DNA of 64,000 nucleotides, taken from Rhodococcoides corynebacterioides NBRC 14404. Its GTDB lineage: Bacteria > Actinomycetota > Actinomycetes > Mycobacteriales > Mycobacteriaceae. This document shows positions 26,218 through 34,468 of this stretch, piece by piece; within the stretch, counting starts at the first letter, position 1; each line of letters starts with the position of its first letter. The stretch is from NCBI RefSeq assembly GCF_001894765.1, contig NZ_BCWV01000008.1, positions 62,001 to 126,000 of the forward strand, read 5' to 3'. Under the pieces are notes generated by a model. It was given only the letters and a program-made list of their open reading frames with translations. It did no database searches and was not told the origin of the DNA. The position numbers were made by a program, and so were the translations under genes.

Positions 26218-26616
26218 ATGACGCCGGGTATGACCTCGACGACGTCCTCCCTCTTGACCCGAGCCCCTCGAGTGCTCGGCGCTCTCACCGTCGCCTACAG
26301 CGCGGTGGTTCTCGCGTCTCCGCGCACCCTGGCCGCGCCGGCCGGGCTGACCTCGGATTCGGGTTTCGTGTCTCCGTCCGTCGCCACCGCCGTACGGGGC
26401 CTCGCGCTGCGGGACGTCGCGAGCGGCGCCGCCATGGTCGTGGCGCGTCGAGGAACCCCGCTGCGCACGGCGATCGGCGTGCGGGTCGCCTCCGACCTCG
26501 GCGATGCGGCGCTGTTCGCCGTCGCCGCCCCCGACGCCACGACGCGGGCCAAGGCCGTCGCCGTCGCGCTCGGCTGGGGTGCGCTCTTCGCGGCGTCCGC
26601 CCGCGTGGCGGGCTGA
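26218..26616 (+). CDS. Small membrane protein, about 132 aa
   Basis: A hydrophobic protein with about four predicted membrane spans and little polar sequence; it resembles short DUF4267-type membrane proteins, but I am not sure of the family. Visible segments are VLGALTVAYSAVVLASPRTLAAPAGL (first span), AVRGLALRDVASGAAMVVARRG and VALGWGALFAASARVAG (last span). The start may be ATG 26218 or ATG 26230; neither has a decisive ribosome binding site. Its stop is one base from the stop of the convergent Pro-rich protein. Confidence 0.65.
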   Translation: MTPGMTSTTSSLLTRAPRVLGALTVAYSAVVLASPRTLAAPAGLTSDSGFVSPSVATAVRGLALRDVASGAAMVVARRGTPLRTAIGVRVASDLGDAALFAVAAPDATTRAKAVAVALGWGALFAASARVAG

Positions 26617-26617
26617 C

Positions 26618-27709
26618 TCACTCCTCGTCCCCTCGGCCGGGGGTCGGGTTGGTCCATCCCGGGTCGGCTCCGTGACGGTCGACCTCGTCGAACCCGGACG
26701 GCGCGGGATTCACCCACGACGGTGCGGACGTCGACTCGGTCCTGGTGGTCTCCGCGCCGGTCGGCGGACCGTCGGGAGCCGCGTGTCGACCACCCGAATC
26801 CGCCGGTCGCTCGCCCGCGGGCCACGTGGCACCGGTGCTCGTAGCCCGGTCACCCGATCGACCGGGGTCGTCCGGCAGATCGGGGTCGGGTCCACCTGCA
26901 TCGGGATCGGGGCCCGCGCCTCCCCCACCGTGCGGTCCGGGGCCCCCGGTCGGCGCCGAGGGTGCGGACTGCACCTGGGGCGCCGTCGGTAGCGGCACCG
27001 GGCTCGGCACCGGGCCGCGTTGCGGCTCGGGCTCGTCCGGCGCGTCCTCCGCCGATGGCAGACCCTCACCGGCGGGCTGCGGGGGCTCGGGCCGATCCGG
27101 TTCCGCAACGACGGCCGGCTCGGTGGGTACCTCGACGGCGATCGGAGCCACGGGTTCCTCGGCGACGGGCGGCGGGGCCGCTGGGGCGGGCGACTCCGGC
27201 GCGGGCGGCGGCGGCGGAGTCAGCCCCGGGATCTCGAACGGGAGGGGCGGCAGCGGCGGCAGGACCCATGGCGCCGGCGCCGGCGCCGGATTCGACTGCG
27301 CATCGGCGACGGCGGCCTCGGCCAATGCAGCGCGCTCCGCACGCGCCTCGGCCTCTCGGCGAGCCTCCGCCTCGCGTTCGTCCGCCGCTCGGTCCCGGGC
27401 GATGTCCTCGCTGACCCGCTCCTGGAAGGTCATGTCGGATCGCCGCTCGTCGTCGGCCTTCTTCTCCGACAGCGACATCTCGTCACGGTCGGCCGTGGAC
27501 GGGTCCTCGTCCGACGTCGACGGTGCGGCGAGTGCGGACGTCGGTGCGCCGATCGCGACGGCGATCACCCCGCCGGTCACCAGGCCCGCCGCCGCGAGCC
27601 ACGGCATCACCGCGCGGGACCACCGCGGTGGTGCTGCCCGGTGCAGCAGTGTCGTCGGGGTCGTCGGGGTCGTCGGGGTCGTCGGGGTCGTCCGTGTCGT
27701 CGGGGTCAT
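26618..27709 (-). CDS. Pro-rich secreted or membrane-anchored protein with Thr-Pro repeats
   Basis: A 363-aa low-complexity protein of unknown function. The N-terminus is a run of Thr-Thr-Pro repeats (residues about 2-20), encoded by a 9-bp microsatellite. Next come a basic stretch and a hydrophobic segment ending in ALAA (about 30-60), which may be a signal peptide or anchor. A charged Ala/Arg/Glu coiled-coil-like region (about 75-135) is followed by about 220 residues rich in Pro, Gly, Glu and Asp. Such tails occur in actinobacterial cell-wall proteins. ATG 27709 overlaps the stop of the upstream gene by ATGA, so the two are co-translated. Confidence 0.6.
   Translation of the reverse strand: MTPTTRTTPTTPTTPTTPTTLLHRAAPPRWSRAVMPWLAAAGLVTGGVIAVAIGAPTSALAAPSTSDEDPSTADRDEMSLSEKKADDERRSDMTFQERVSEDIARDRAADEREAEARREAEARAERAALAEAAVADAQSNPAPAPAPWVLPPLPPLPFEIPGLTPPPPPAPESPAPAAPPPVAEEPVAPIAVEVPTEPAVVAEPDRPEPPQPAGEGLPSAEDAPDEPEPQRGPVPSPVPLPTAPQVQSAPSAPTGGPGPHGGGGAGPDPDAGGPDPDLPDDPGRSGDRATSTGATWPAGERPADSGGRHAAPDGPPTGAETTRTESTSAPSWVNPAPSGFDEVDRHGADPGWTNPTPGRGDEE
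27651..27704. repeat. 9-bp coding microsatellite, six units
   Basis: Six consecutive 9-bp units of gtcgtcggg, one of them (27687-27695) a gtcgtccgt variant, lie at the 5' end of the Pro-rich protein gene. Each unit codes for one Thr-Thr-Pro (or Thr-Thr-Arg) triplet, so slippage changes protein length without frameshift. Confidence 0.95.
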
Positions 27710-29160
27710 CGTCCGGTCTCCGTATCCGATCCAGCGGGCGCGGAACACGCTGCGCTGCACTCGATCTTGCGCACGATGGTGAATCCGCGGTCACCACCGC
27801 GCACGACGAATTGCTGATCGAACGCGAACTGCCGCCCGTCCGGAGTGGTCAGGGTCAGAACGGCGTCGTACACGTCCGGTGCGCCGGTCGCGCGGATGTC
27901 GAGCCGATGGGTCGTGCCCGGCTGCACGGCGTCGATGGACGACTGGAGGTCGGCGACCATCGTGGCGCGGTCGACGCCCGCGGGAAGGTCCCACAGCGCG
28001 GCCGCAGCAGCCGCGTCCCGGTCCCGGTAGTAGAGGTCGTCGAACCGGGCGATCACCGCGGGACCGTCGAGCACCGTGTCGACCACGGATGCGCTCGCCG
28101 CGCCCGTCCGCGCCGACTCGACGACTCCGTCCCCGCTGTTCGCGCCGCCCGCGAACAGCGCGACGGCCGCACCCAACGCGACGGCCAGGACGACGGCGGC
28201 CGCGGCCAGCGGGGCAGCAACGGAACGGCGACGGCCGCGCTCCCGTCCCCGGGGCGCACGCGGGGACGGACCGATACGGCCACGATCGCCATGCGATCGG
28301 GCACGGAGCGTGGCGGTGGTGCTCTCGAAGGACAGCGCCGGTTCGGCGGAGACGTCGCCGCGACCGACCGGTCGCGGACGCAGGATCACCGCCGCCGCAC
28401 GGGACCAGTCCGCATCGGCGCTGTCGGTCACGTCTACTCCGTCGAGGCCGTCGACACTGTCGGTCACGTCGAGAACCGTGCGGATTCCCGCTTCCCCGAG
28501 CCGGCGGCGCACCTCGGTGGTGCGGCCGCGCGCTCCCCCGGGGCGCACGACCGTGAGTCGACCGGCGGTCAGCCGATCGGTCAGGGCGATCACGCGCGAC
28601 ACCGCGTCGTCGTCGACGACGGGGACCACCACGGCGTCCGCGTCCTCGGCGAGAACGTCGAACCAGGGATCGTCCGGCCGCGCGCAGACGACGACGGTCT
28701 GCCGCATCGAGGACAGCGTCGCCAGCGCCGCCTCCACGTCCGCGGAGGTCAGCGGGCGAGCGGATCGGCCCGACGCCACGTCGTCGACGCCGGATCGGCG
28801 CGTGCGCAGCAAAGTCCTCGTCGGCGGAGCCTGGTCGGCGGCAGCGTGATCGGTCGAGGCGAGGGCGAGCGTCGCCGCCGCAGCGTCGACGGGATGCCAT
28901 GCCACGACGCTGCCGGGGCGGTATCGCCCGATGGCGTCCGCGAGGTCGCGGAGCACCCGGCGGGCGGGATCCGGCCGGGCGGAGTGGCGGTCGGAGGCGG
29001 GATCAGGGGTCGCCGAGACGTCGACGACGAGGACGCGGTGGCGCAGCGGAAGTGGGCCGGCGAGGACTCGGTCGACCCCACCGGCGTAGCCGGAACAGGA
29101 CACGTCACCGTGCCCGTTTCGGGGGCGGGACACCAGCCCCGCGACCACCGTCGACCTCAT
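27706..29160 (-). CDS. Hypothetical protein with central membrane span and NTF2-like C-terminus
   Basis: A 484-aa protein of unknown function. The N-terminal half (about residues 1-260) has alternating strands and helices: RVLVVDVSATPDP, LADAIGRYRPGSVVAWHP, RQTVVVCARPDDPW and RLTVVRPGGARG. This looks like a MinD/SRP-type Rossmann fold, but no Walker A lysine loop remains. An Arg-rich linker leads to one membrane span (about 315-345), and the extracytoplasmic C-terminus (about 360-480) looks like an NTF2/SnoaL-type domain ending in FTIVRKIEC. I use ATG 29160. It is coupled to the Pro-rich protein gene. Fold suggestions are by eye only. Confidence 0.6.
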   Translation of the reverse strand: MRSTVVAGLVSRPRNGHGDVSCSGYAGGVDRVLAGPLPLRHRVLVVDVSATPDPASDRHSARPDPARRVLRDLADAIGRYRPGSVVAWHPVDAAAATLALASTDHAAADQAPPTRTLLRTRRSGVDDVASGRSARPLTSADVEAALATLSSMRQTVVVCARPDDPWFDVLAEDADAVVVPVVDDDAVSRVIALTDRLTAGRLTVVRPGGARGRTTEVRRRLGEAGIRTVLDVTDSVDGLDGVDVTDSADADWSRAAAVILRPRPVGRGDVSAEPALSFESTTATLRARSHGDRGRIGPSPRAPRGRERGRRRSVAAPLAAAAVVLAVALGAAVALFAGGANSGDGVVESARTGAASASVVDTVLDGPAVIARFDDLYYRDRDAAAAAALWDLPAGVDRATMVADLQSSIDAVQPGTTHRLDIRATGAPDVYDAVLTLTTPDGRQFAFDQQFVVRGGDRGFTIVRKIECSAACSAPAGSDTETGR

Positions 29161-29267
29161 CGACCGCCCCCCGCCGCCGTTCACGGCCCTCGGTGCAGTC
29201 CCCCCGACTGCGAACGCGGTGAATATAGCGCACACGCATCACCGGCGCCGGGGCCCGAGACCGCTCC

Positions 29268-31148
29268 TCACCCGTCGCGCCCGACGGGTGTCCCGGGGTC
29301 GCGGCGGAGTCCGCTGGCTCGAAGCACCCGGCGCCGCACTCCGCTGCGCACGGCGTCCTCCGAGCCGAGAACGCGAACCACCGACTTCGCGCGGGTCACC
29401 GCCGTGTAGAGCAGTTCGCGGGTGAGCAGCGAGGACGTGTCGTCCGGAAGCACCACCGACACGATGTCGTACTGACTTCCCTGCGATCGGTGGATCGTCA
29501 TGGCGTGCACGCTGACAGCGCTGGACAAGCGGCTCGGATGCACGAGGAGCGGGCGGTCACCGCGGGCGAAGGCCGCGACCACGCCGCCGTCACCGTCGCT
29601 CACCACCACGCCGGTGTCACCGTTGTAGACCCGGTTGTCGTGATCGTTCACGGTGATCAACAACGGGCGCCCGACGTACCAGGTCTCCTCGTCGAGGAAG
29701 GAACCGCGGTCGGCCCCGATCCGTTCGGCCGCGCGTGCGGACCATTGCCGCACGCCGCGCGGACCCTCCCGATGCGCACAGAGGATCCGGTGCCGCTCGA
29801 GAGCCGTCAGCGCCGCGGCGGCGTCACCGGTGTCGGCCGCGGCAACCACGGCGCGTGCGGTGGTCACGACGTCTCGGTCCACCGAGTCCGGCGCCGAGTC
29901 GGGGTGGAACTCGATACCCGGCGGCTGCGCGCGGAGGAGGTCGATCGCGGTGTCCGCATCACCGTCTCGCACGGCCACGGCGAGGTCGGCGATGGCGCCG
30001 CCGAACCGTCGGCCGCGACTCAGTCGCACGATGCCCGCGGCCAGTCGTCGACGCTCGAGGGTGCCGAGCGCCCGTTCCGGCCCGTCCCCCGGCAGGTCGT
30101 CGGCCAGGTCGCGCGCGATCAGATGCGTCACCACGTCCGGCACCGGACCCGTCACGGGGCGGGCGACGAGATCGGCCAGCACGGCACCCGCGTCGACCGA
30201 GGTGAGCTGGTCGGGGTCGCCCACCAGGATCAAGCGGGCATCGCTTCGCATCGCCGCCAGGAGTCTGCTCATCATCGTCGAGGACACCATCGAGGTCTCG
30301 TCGACGACCACGACGTCGTACGGCAGGCGATTGTGGGCGTCGTGCCGGAACCTGCTCCGGCCGGGTCGCCATCCCAGGAGTCGATGCACCGTCATCGCGC
30401 CGGGCACGTTCTGCAGACCCAGCTCCTCGCTCTGGGCCTCGACCGACTCCCGCAATCGGGCCGCGGCCTTGCCCGTCGGCGCGGCGAGACCGAGACGCAG
30501 GTGCGGTCCGTGCACCGACTGCAACAGCGCGAGGATCCGTGCCACGGTGTGTGTCTTGCCGGTGCCGGGACCGCCGGCGATCACCGTCGTCCACGCGGTG
30601 GCGGCCACGGCCGCGGCGATCCGTTGCCGATCCGGCGGCTCGCTGCCGGGGAAGTACTGGTCGAGCGCCGCGGCCACCGCCTCGACGTCGACCTCCGGTG
30701 CGCTGCGCGCGCGGTCCGCGAGGACGTCCCGGATGGTGCGCTCCTGCAGGTAGTACCGCTGGAGATAGAGCAGCGGACCGTCGGCGGTGTCGATCATCAG
30801 GATCGGCCGGAGCGGTCCGGCCTCGCTCCCGAGTACCAACGGACTGCGACGAACGGCTTCGAGCACTGCGTCGTCGTCCGGCCAGGGCAGCGCGTCGAGG
30901 TCCACGTCCTCGTCCGCCGTCACGTCGCGCAGTCGCGTCATGTCGAGACACACCGACCCGGCACGAACGGCCCGGACGGCGAGCGCGACGGCGAACAACG
31001 CGGCCTCGTCGGACTCGCCGCCGAGCTTGCCCAGCCGGAGGGCGACATGGACGTCCGCCGCGGTGAGGACACCCGCCTCGTCGAAGGTGCGGAGCAGGCC
31101 CTTGCCCCGTTGCGCGACCGAGGCGGGGAACCGATCGTGTTCGGTCAT
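29268..31148 (-). CDS. recD: Exodeoxyribonuclease V alpha subunit RecD
   Basis: A 626-aa superfamily 1B 5'-3' DNA helicase, the RecD motor of the RecBCD double-strand-break processing complex. The N-terminal domain (about residues 1-150) precedes Walker A GGPGTGKTHT (about 191-200). Then come VVVDETSMVSS (motif II), LILVGDPDQL (motif III), and the C-terminal UvrD-like lid with AMTIHRSQGSQYD (about 550-562) and LLYTAVTRAKS. ATG 31148 overlaps the recB stop by ATGA; the upstream in-frame start lies within recB and is rejected. It is the last gene of recC-recB-recD. Confidence 0.95.
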   Translation of the reverse strand: MTEHDRFPASVAQRGKGLLRTFDEAGVLTAADVHVALRLGKLGGESDEAALFAVALAVRAVRAGSVCLDMTRLRDVTADEDVDLDALPWPDDDAVLEAVRRSPLVLGSEAGPLRPILMIDTADGPLLYLQRYYLQERTIRDVLADRARSAPEVDVEAVAAALDQYFPGSEPPDRQRIAAAVAATAWTTVIAGGPGTGKTHTVARILALLQSVHGPHLRLGLAAPTGKAAARLRESVEAQSEELGLQNVPGAMTVHRLLGWRPGRSRFRHDAHNRLPYDVVVVDETSMVSSTMMSRLLAAMRSDARLILVGDPDQLTSVDAGAVLADLVARPVTGPVPDVVTHLIARDLADDLPGDGPERALGTLERRRLAAGIVRLSRGRRFGGAIADLAVAVRDGDADTAIDLLRAQPPGIEFHPDSAPDSVDRDVVTTARAVVAAADTGDAAAALTALERHRILCAHREGPRGVRQWSARAAERIGADRGSFLDEETWYVGRPLLITVNDHDNRVYNGDTGVVVSDGDGGVVAAFARGDRPLLVHPSRLSSAVSVHAMTIHRSQGSQYDIVSVVLPDDTSSLLTRELLYTAVTRAKSVVRVLGSEDAVRSGVRRRVLRASGLRRDPGTPVGRDG

Positions 31149-34100
31149 GCCGCTCCTCCCGACACCAGGTCGGACAGGTCGGTCACCAGAGCGGCCGACG
31201 GGTGCCATGCGAACACACCCCGACCGGCCGGGGTCCTCGGGCCCGCCATGCCCCGTACGAAGTGGTACTGGACACCGCCGAGATGCACGTCCGGCCGGTA
31301 CCCCGGCAGGCGCCAGCGCAGGAACCTGTGCAGCGCTACCGAATACAGCAGCGCCTGCAGCGGGTAGTGCGCCGCGATCATCTCCGTCGCCATCGCGTGC
31401 GTCGTGAAGTGATCGACGGTGAGATCACCCGCCACGATGCGATTGGTCTTGTAGTCGACGACGACGAAGCGCGGCTCACCCCCGCCCTGTCGCCCGCGCA
31501 CCCGGATCACGGAATCGATACTGCCGGTCAGGTATCCGCGCAACTCCCGATCGTCGAGGCGACGCAGGTGGCTCGGATACTCGCCGAGGACGTCGTCCGC
31601 CGGGAGATGCCGCGTCAGCAGATCGGCGATGTCGTGCACCGAGGCGCACCGGCGATCGGCGCGATCACCGCCGCCGAGTGGGAGTTCGAAGTCCAACTCC
31701 GACAGTCGATCCGCGGGCGCGACCTCGGCGAGCGTGCCGAAACCGAGCGGGGTCCGCAGGACCGCCCCGAGCGCCCGTGCCAGGTGCGCGGGGTCGAGGT
31801 CGGCGCCGAGCCGCGACGCCGCGTCCCGGCATCGCGCCTCGAGCTCGGCGGCGAGGTCGGTGGCGGACGTGTCGACGAACTCGAGGACGTCGTGCACCAG
31901 CGTGCCGAAGGCTGCGCCCGCCGGCAGTCCGTTCATCGGGGACGGCAGCGCGGCCTCGCTCGGGATCGCGTGCTCGACGCCGGCGACGAGCACGCTCTCC
32001 GGTTCGTCGACGACGCCGGGATCCTCCGATTCGTCGACCGCGGCCGAGGCGTCGGCACCGCGATCGTGGTGCGCGCCGGCGGTCAGTGCCGTGTACGAGG
32101 TGCGATGCCACGCGTGATCGAGCCGGCGGTCGAACACTGCGGCGGCGAGGGGCGCGGGCGTGCCCGTGGCGCCCCGGCGACCCAGTCGCGCACCCGTCGA
32201 CCCGGTCGCGCCGACGGCCTCGACGGTCATGCTGTCGCCGGCCCGCGCGGCGAGCGCCGACAGCGCTGCCTCGTCCGCGGGCACGCGAATCGACCGTTCC
32301 GGAGCCGGCACACCGTCGACCCGACCGAACAGCAGTCGGTGCAGCGGGCCGTTCTTGGTGGTGAACGAGGGCGCCCACCACACCACGACCTGGCTGCGCG
32401 CGCGGGTGAGCGCGACGTACAGGAGGCGGAGTTCCTCACCTGCCGCCTCGTCGTCGTGCAGCAGACGTCGCGCGGCGTACCCGCGGGCGGTGGGGCCGCC
32501 GACGTCGAGGATGCGTCGACCGTCCTCGTGATACAGCAGGGGACGCTGGTCGAATGCACCGCTCGCGGCCCACCCGTACGGCACGAAGACCACGGGGTAC
32601 TCGAGCCCTTTCGCCGCGTGCACGGTGGCCACCTGTACCGCGTCGGCGTCGCTGTCGAGGCGACGGCTGCGGTCCGCCCCCGACCCGAGCGTCGGATCGG
32701 CAACCCGGTCGGCCAGCCACCGGCCGAGCGACGCGACACCGTGTCCGGCTTCCTGGAACTCCCGGTCGAGCAGTTGGGCGACATGAGTCAGGTCGGTGAC
32801 GTCTCGCTCGCCGCGCTCGCGGCCGAGCAGTCGGGCCTGGAGACCGGTCGCGCCGGTCAGCATCTCGACCATCGCCGCGAAGCCGACCCGCTCGACCACC
32901 CCGGCCAATTCCCGGAACCGAGCGCTGAGCTCGGACGTGGCCGCGTCGCCCTCTGCGTCCAGGCGTTCGGCCGTCCACCCCAGCAGCGGAGTCAGCGCGG
33001 CCCGCCGCACCACGTCGGCCCGGTGCGGTTGTTCCACGGCCTCGAGCACCCGGAGCCAGTCCGCGGCGGCCGGCGTCGCGAACACGTCGGCCCCGCCCGT
33101 GAGCACGGACGGCACGGCCGCGGCGTCGAGCGCGGTCCGCACCATTCCGGCCTCTTTGTTGTACCGCACCAGCACGGCGATGTCGCCGGGACCGATGGGC
33201 ACACCGTCGACCTCGGCGCCGCTCGTCAGCAGTGCGACGATCTGGTCGGCGACGTCGTCGGCGATTCGTCGGCGGATTCGATCGATCGAGGCGAACCCGG
33301 CCTTGTTCAGCGGCCCGCACCCGGTTCTCGGGAGCACCCGCAGCCGCATCGGGTCCGTCGTTCCCGAGGGTCCCGTCAGACGACGTGTCCGGTGAGACGC
33401 CGACACGCCCGTCACCACGATCTCGTCGGCACCGAGGGCGGCGCCCTCGTACAGATGGGCGAGCGAGCGCACCACGGCCTCGTCGCTGCGCCGGTTCGTG
33501 GTCAACGCCAAGAGGTGGTCGGCCACCGCGACGGCCTCGAGGTAGCTGGTCACCTCCGCCCCGCGGAAGGCGTAGATGGCCTGCTTCGGATCGCCCACCA
33601 GAACCAGGACTCCGCCGTGGCCATGGAACGTGCGTCGCAGGATCTCCCACTGGAGGGGGTCGGTGTCCTGGAACTCGTCGACCAACACCACGCGGAACCG
33701 GTCACGGATGCGTCGGCACGCCGCCGCACCGTGGTCGGGATGGATCAGGACGTCGTGCAGCAGACCGAGGAGGTCGTCGTAGTCGCGGATGCCGACCCGT
33801 CGCTTGCGTCGCTCCGTCTCGATCCGGACGTCCCGCGCGAGCGCGACGCGGTCACCCGCCTCGGTCCCGTCCGGAACGTCCGGACCGAGCACCGCGCGCC
33901 GGTCGGACACCGCCGCCCTGCCGACGGCTCGCGCGTCCTGCGGCGTCACCGGCGGCTCGGAGGCGAGCCTGCTGTACCGCTGCAGGTAGAGATCGTCCAC
34001 GACGTCGACGACGATGTCGTCGACGGATTCGACGAACGTCGCCCCCGGCTCCGGTTCGCCGGCGATGCCGAGCCCGTCCAGCATGCGCTGGCAAAAGCTG

Positions 34101-34468
34101 TGGGTGGTCGCGATGGTGCCCGCGTCGAACTCGGACAACGCCCGCAGCAGTCGGCCCCGCCGCACCGCGACCTCCGGGTCGGAGACCCCCGCGAGGTGCA
34201 CCGTCAGCTCGTCGTCGGACACCCGCGCCGCCACGGGATCGCGCAACGCACCGGCGAGTTCGGTGAACCGCGCACGGGTGCGCTCACGGAGTTCCCTCGT
34301 GGCCGCCTTGCTGAAGGTGACGAGCAGTATGTCGGCGATGTCGGCGACGCCCTCCGCGACGTACCGCGCCGCGAGTCCGACGATCGCGTAGGTCTTTCCC
34401 GTTCCCGCGCTGGCCTCGAGCACCGTCGTTCCTCGGGGCAGCGGTCCGGTCAGGTCGAACGTGCTCAC
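31145..34468 (-). CDS. recB: Exodeoxyribonuclease V beta subunit RecB
   Basis: A 1107-aa SF1A helicase-nuclease, the RecB motor and only nuclease of RecBCD. Walker A EASAGTGKTYA lies at about residues 18-28. The Walker B region is VVLVDEFQDTDPLQWEIL, motif III LVLVGDPKQAIYAFRGAE and motif VI LLYVALTRARSQ. The C-terminal RecB nuclease domain (about 820-1105) contains the DYKTNR core (about 1003-1008). GTG 34468 overlaps the recC stop by GTGA. The length is close to that of other actinobacterial RecB proteins. Confidence 0.95.
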   Translation of the reverse strand: MSTFDLTGPLPRGTTVLEASAGTGKTYAIVGLAARYVAEGVADIADILLVTFSKAATRELRERTRARFTELAGALRDPVAARVSDDELTVHLAGVSDPEVAVRRGRLLRALSEFDAGTIATTHSFCQRMLDGLGIAGEPEPGATFVESVDDIVVDVVDDLYLQRYSRLASEPPVTPQDARAVGRAAVSDRRAVLGPDVPDGTEAGDRVALARDVRIETERRKRRVGIRDYDDLLGLLHDVLIHPDHGAAACRRIRDRFRVVLVDEFQDTDPLQWEILRRTFHGHGGVLVLVGDPKQAIYAFRGAEVTSYLEAVAVADHLLALTTNRRSDEAVVRSLAHLYEGAALGADEIVVTGVSASHRTRRLTGPSGTTDPMRLRVLPRTGCGPLNKAGFASIDRIRRRIADDVADQIVALLTSGAEVDGVPIGPGDIAVLVRYNKEAGMVRTALDAAAVPSVLTGGADVFATPAAADWLRVLEAVEQPHRADVVRRAALTPLLGWTAERLDAEGDAATSELSARFRELAGVVERVGFAAMVEMLTGATGLQARLLGRERGERDVTDLTHVAQLLDREFQEAGHGVASLGRWLADRVADPTLGSGADRSRRLDSDADAVQVATVHAAKGLEYPVVFVPYGWAASGAFDQRPLLYHEDGRRILDVGGPTARGYAARRLLHDDEAAGEELRLLYVALTRARSQVVVWWAPSFTTKNGPLHRLLFGRVDGVPAPERSIRVPADEAALSALAARAGDSMTVEAVGATGSTGARLGRRGATGTPAPLAAAVFDRRLDHAWHRTSYTALTAGAHHDRGADASAAVDESEDPGVVDEPESVLVAGVEHAIPSEAALPSPMNGLPAGAAFGTLVHDVLEFVDTSATDLAAELEARCRDAASRLGADLDPAHLARALGAVLRTPLGFGTLAEVAPADRLSELDFELPLGGGDRADRRCASVHDIADLLTRHLPADDVLGEYPSHLRRLDDRELRGYLTGSIDSVIRVRGRQGGGEPRFVVVDYKTNRIVAGDLTVDHFTTHAMATEMIAAHYPLQALLYSVALHRFLRWRLPGYRPDVHLGGVQYHFVRGMAGPRTPAGRGVFAWHPSAALVTDLSDLVSGGAA

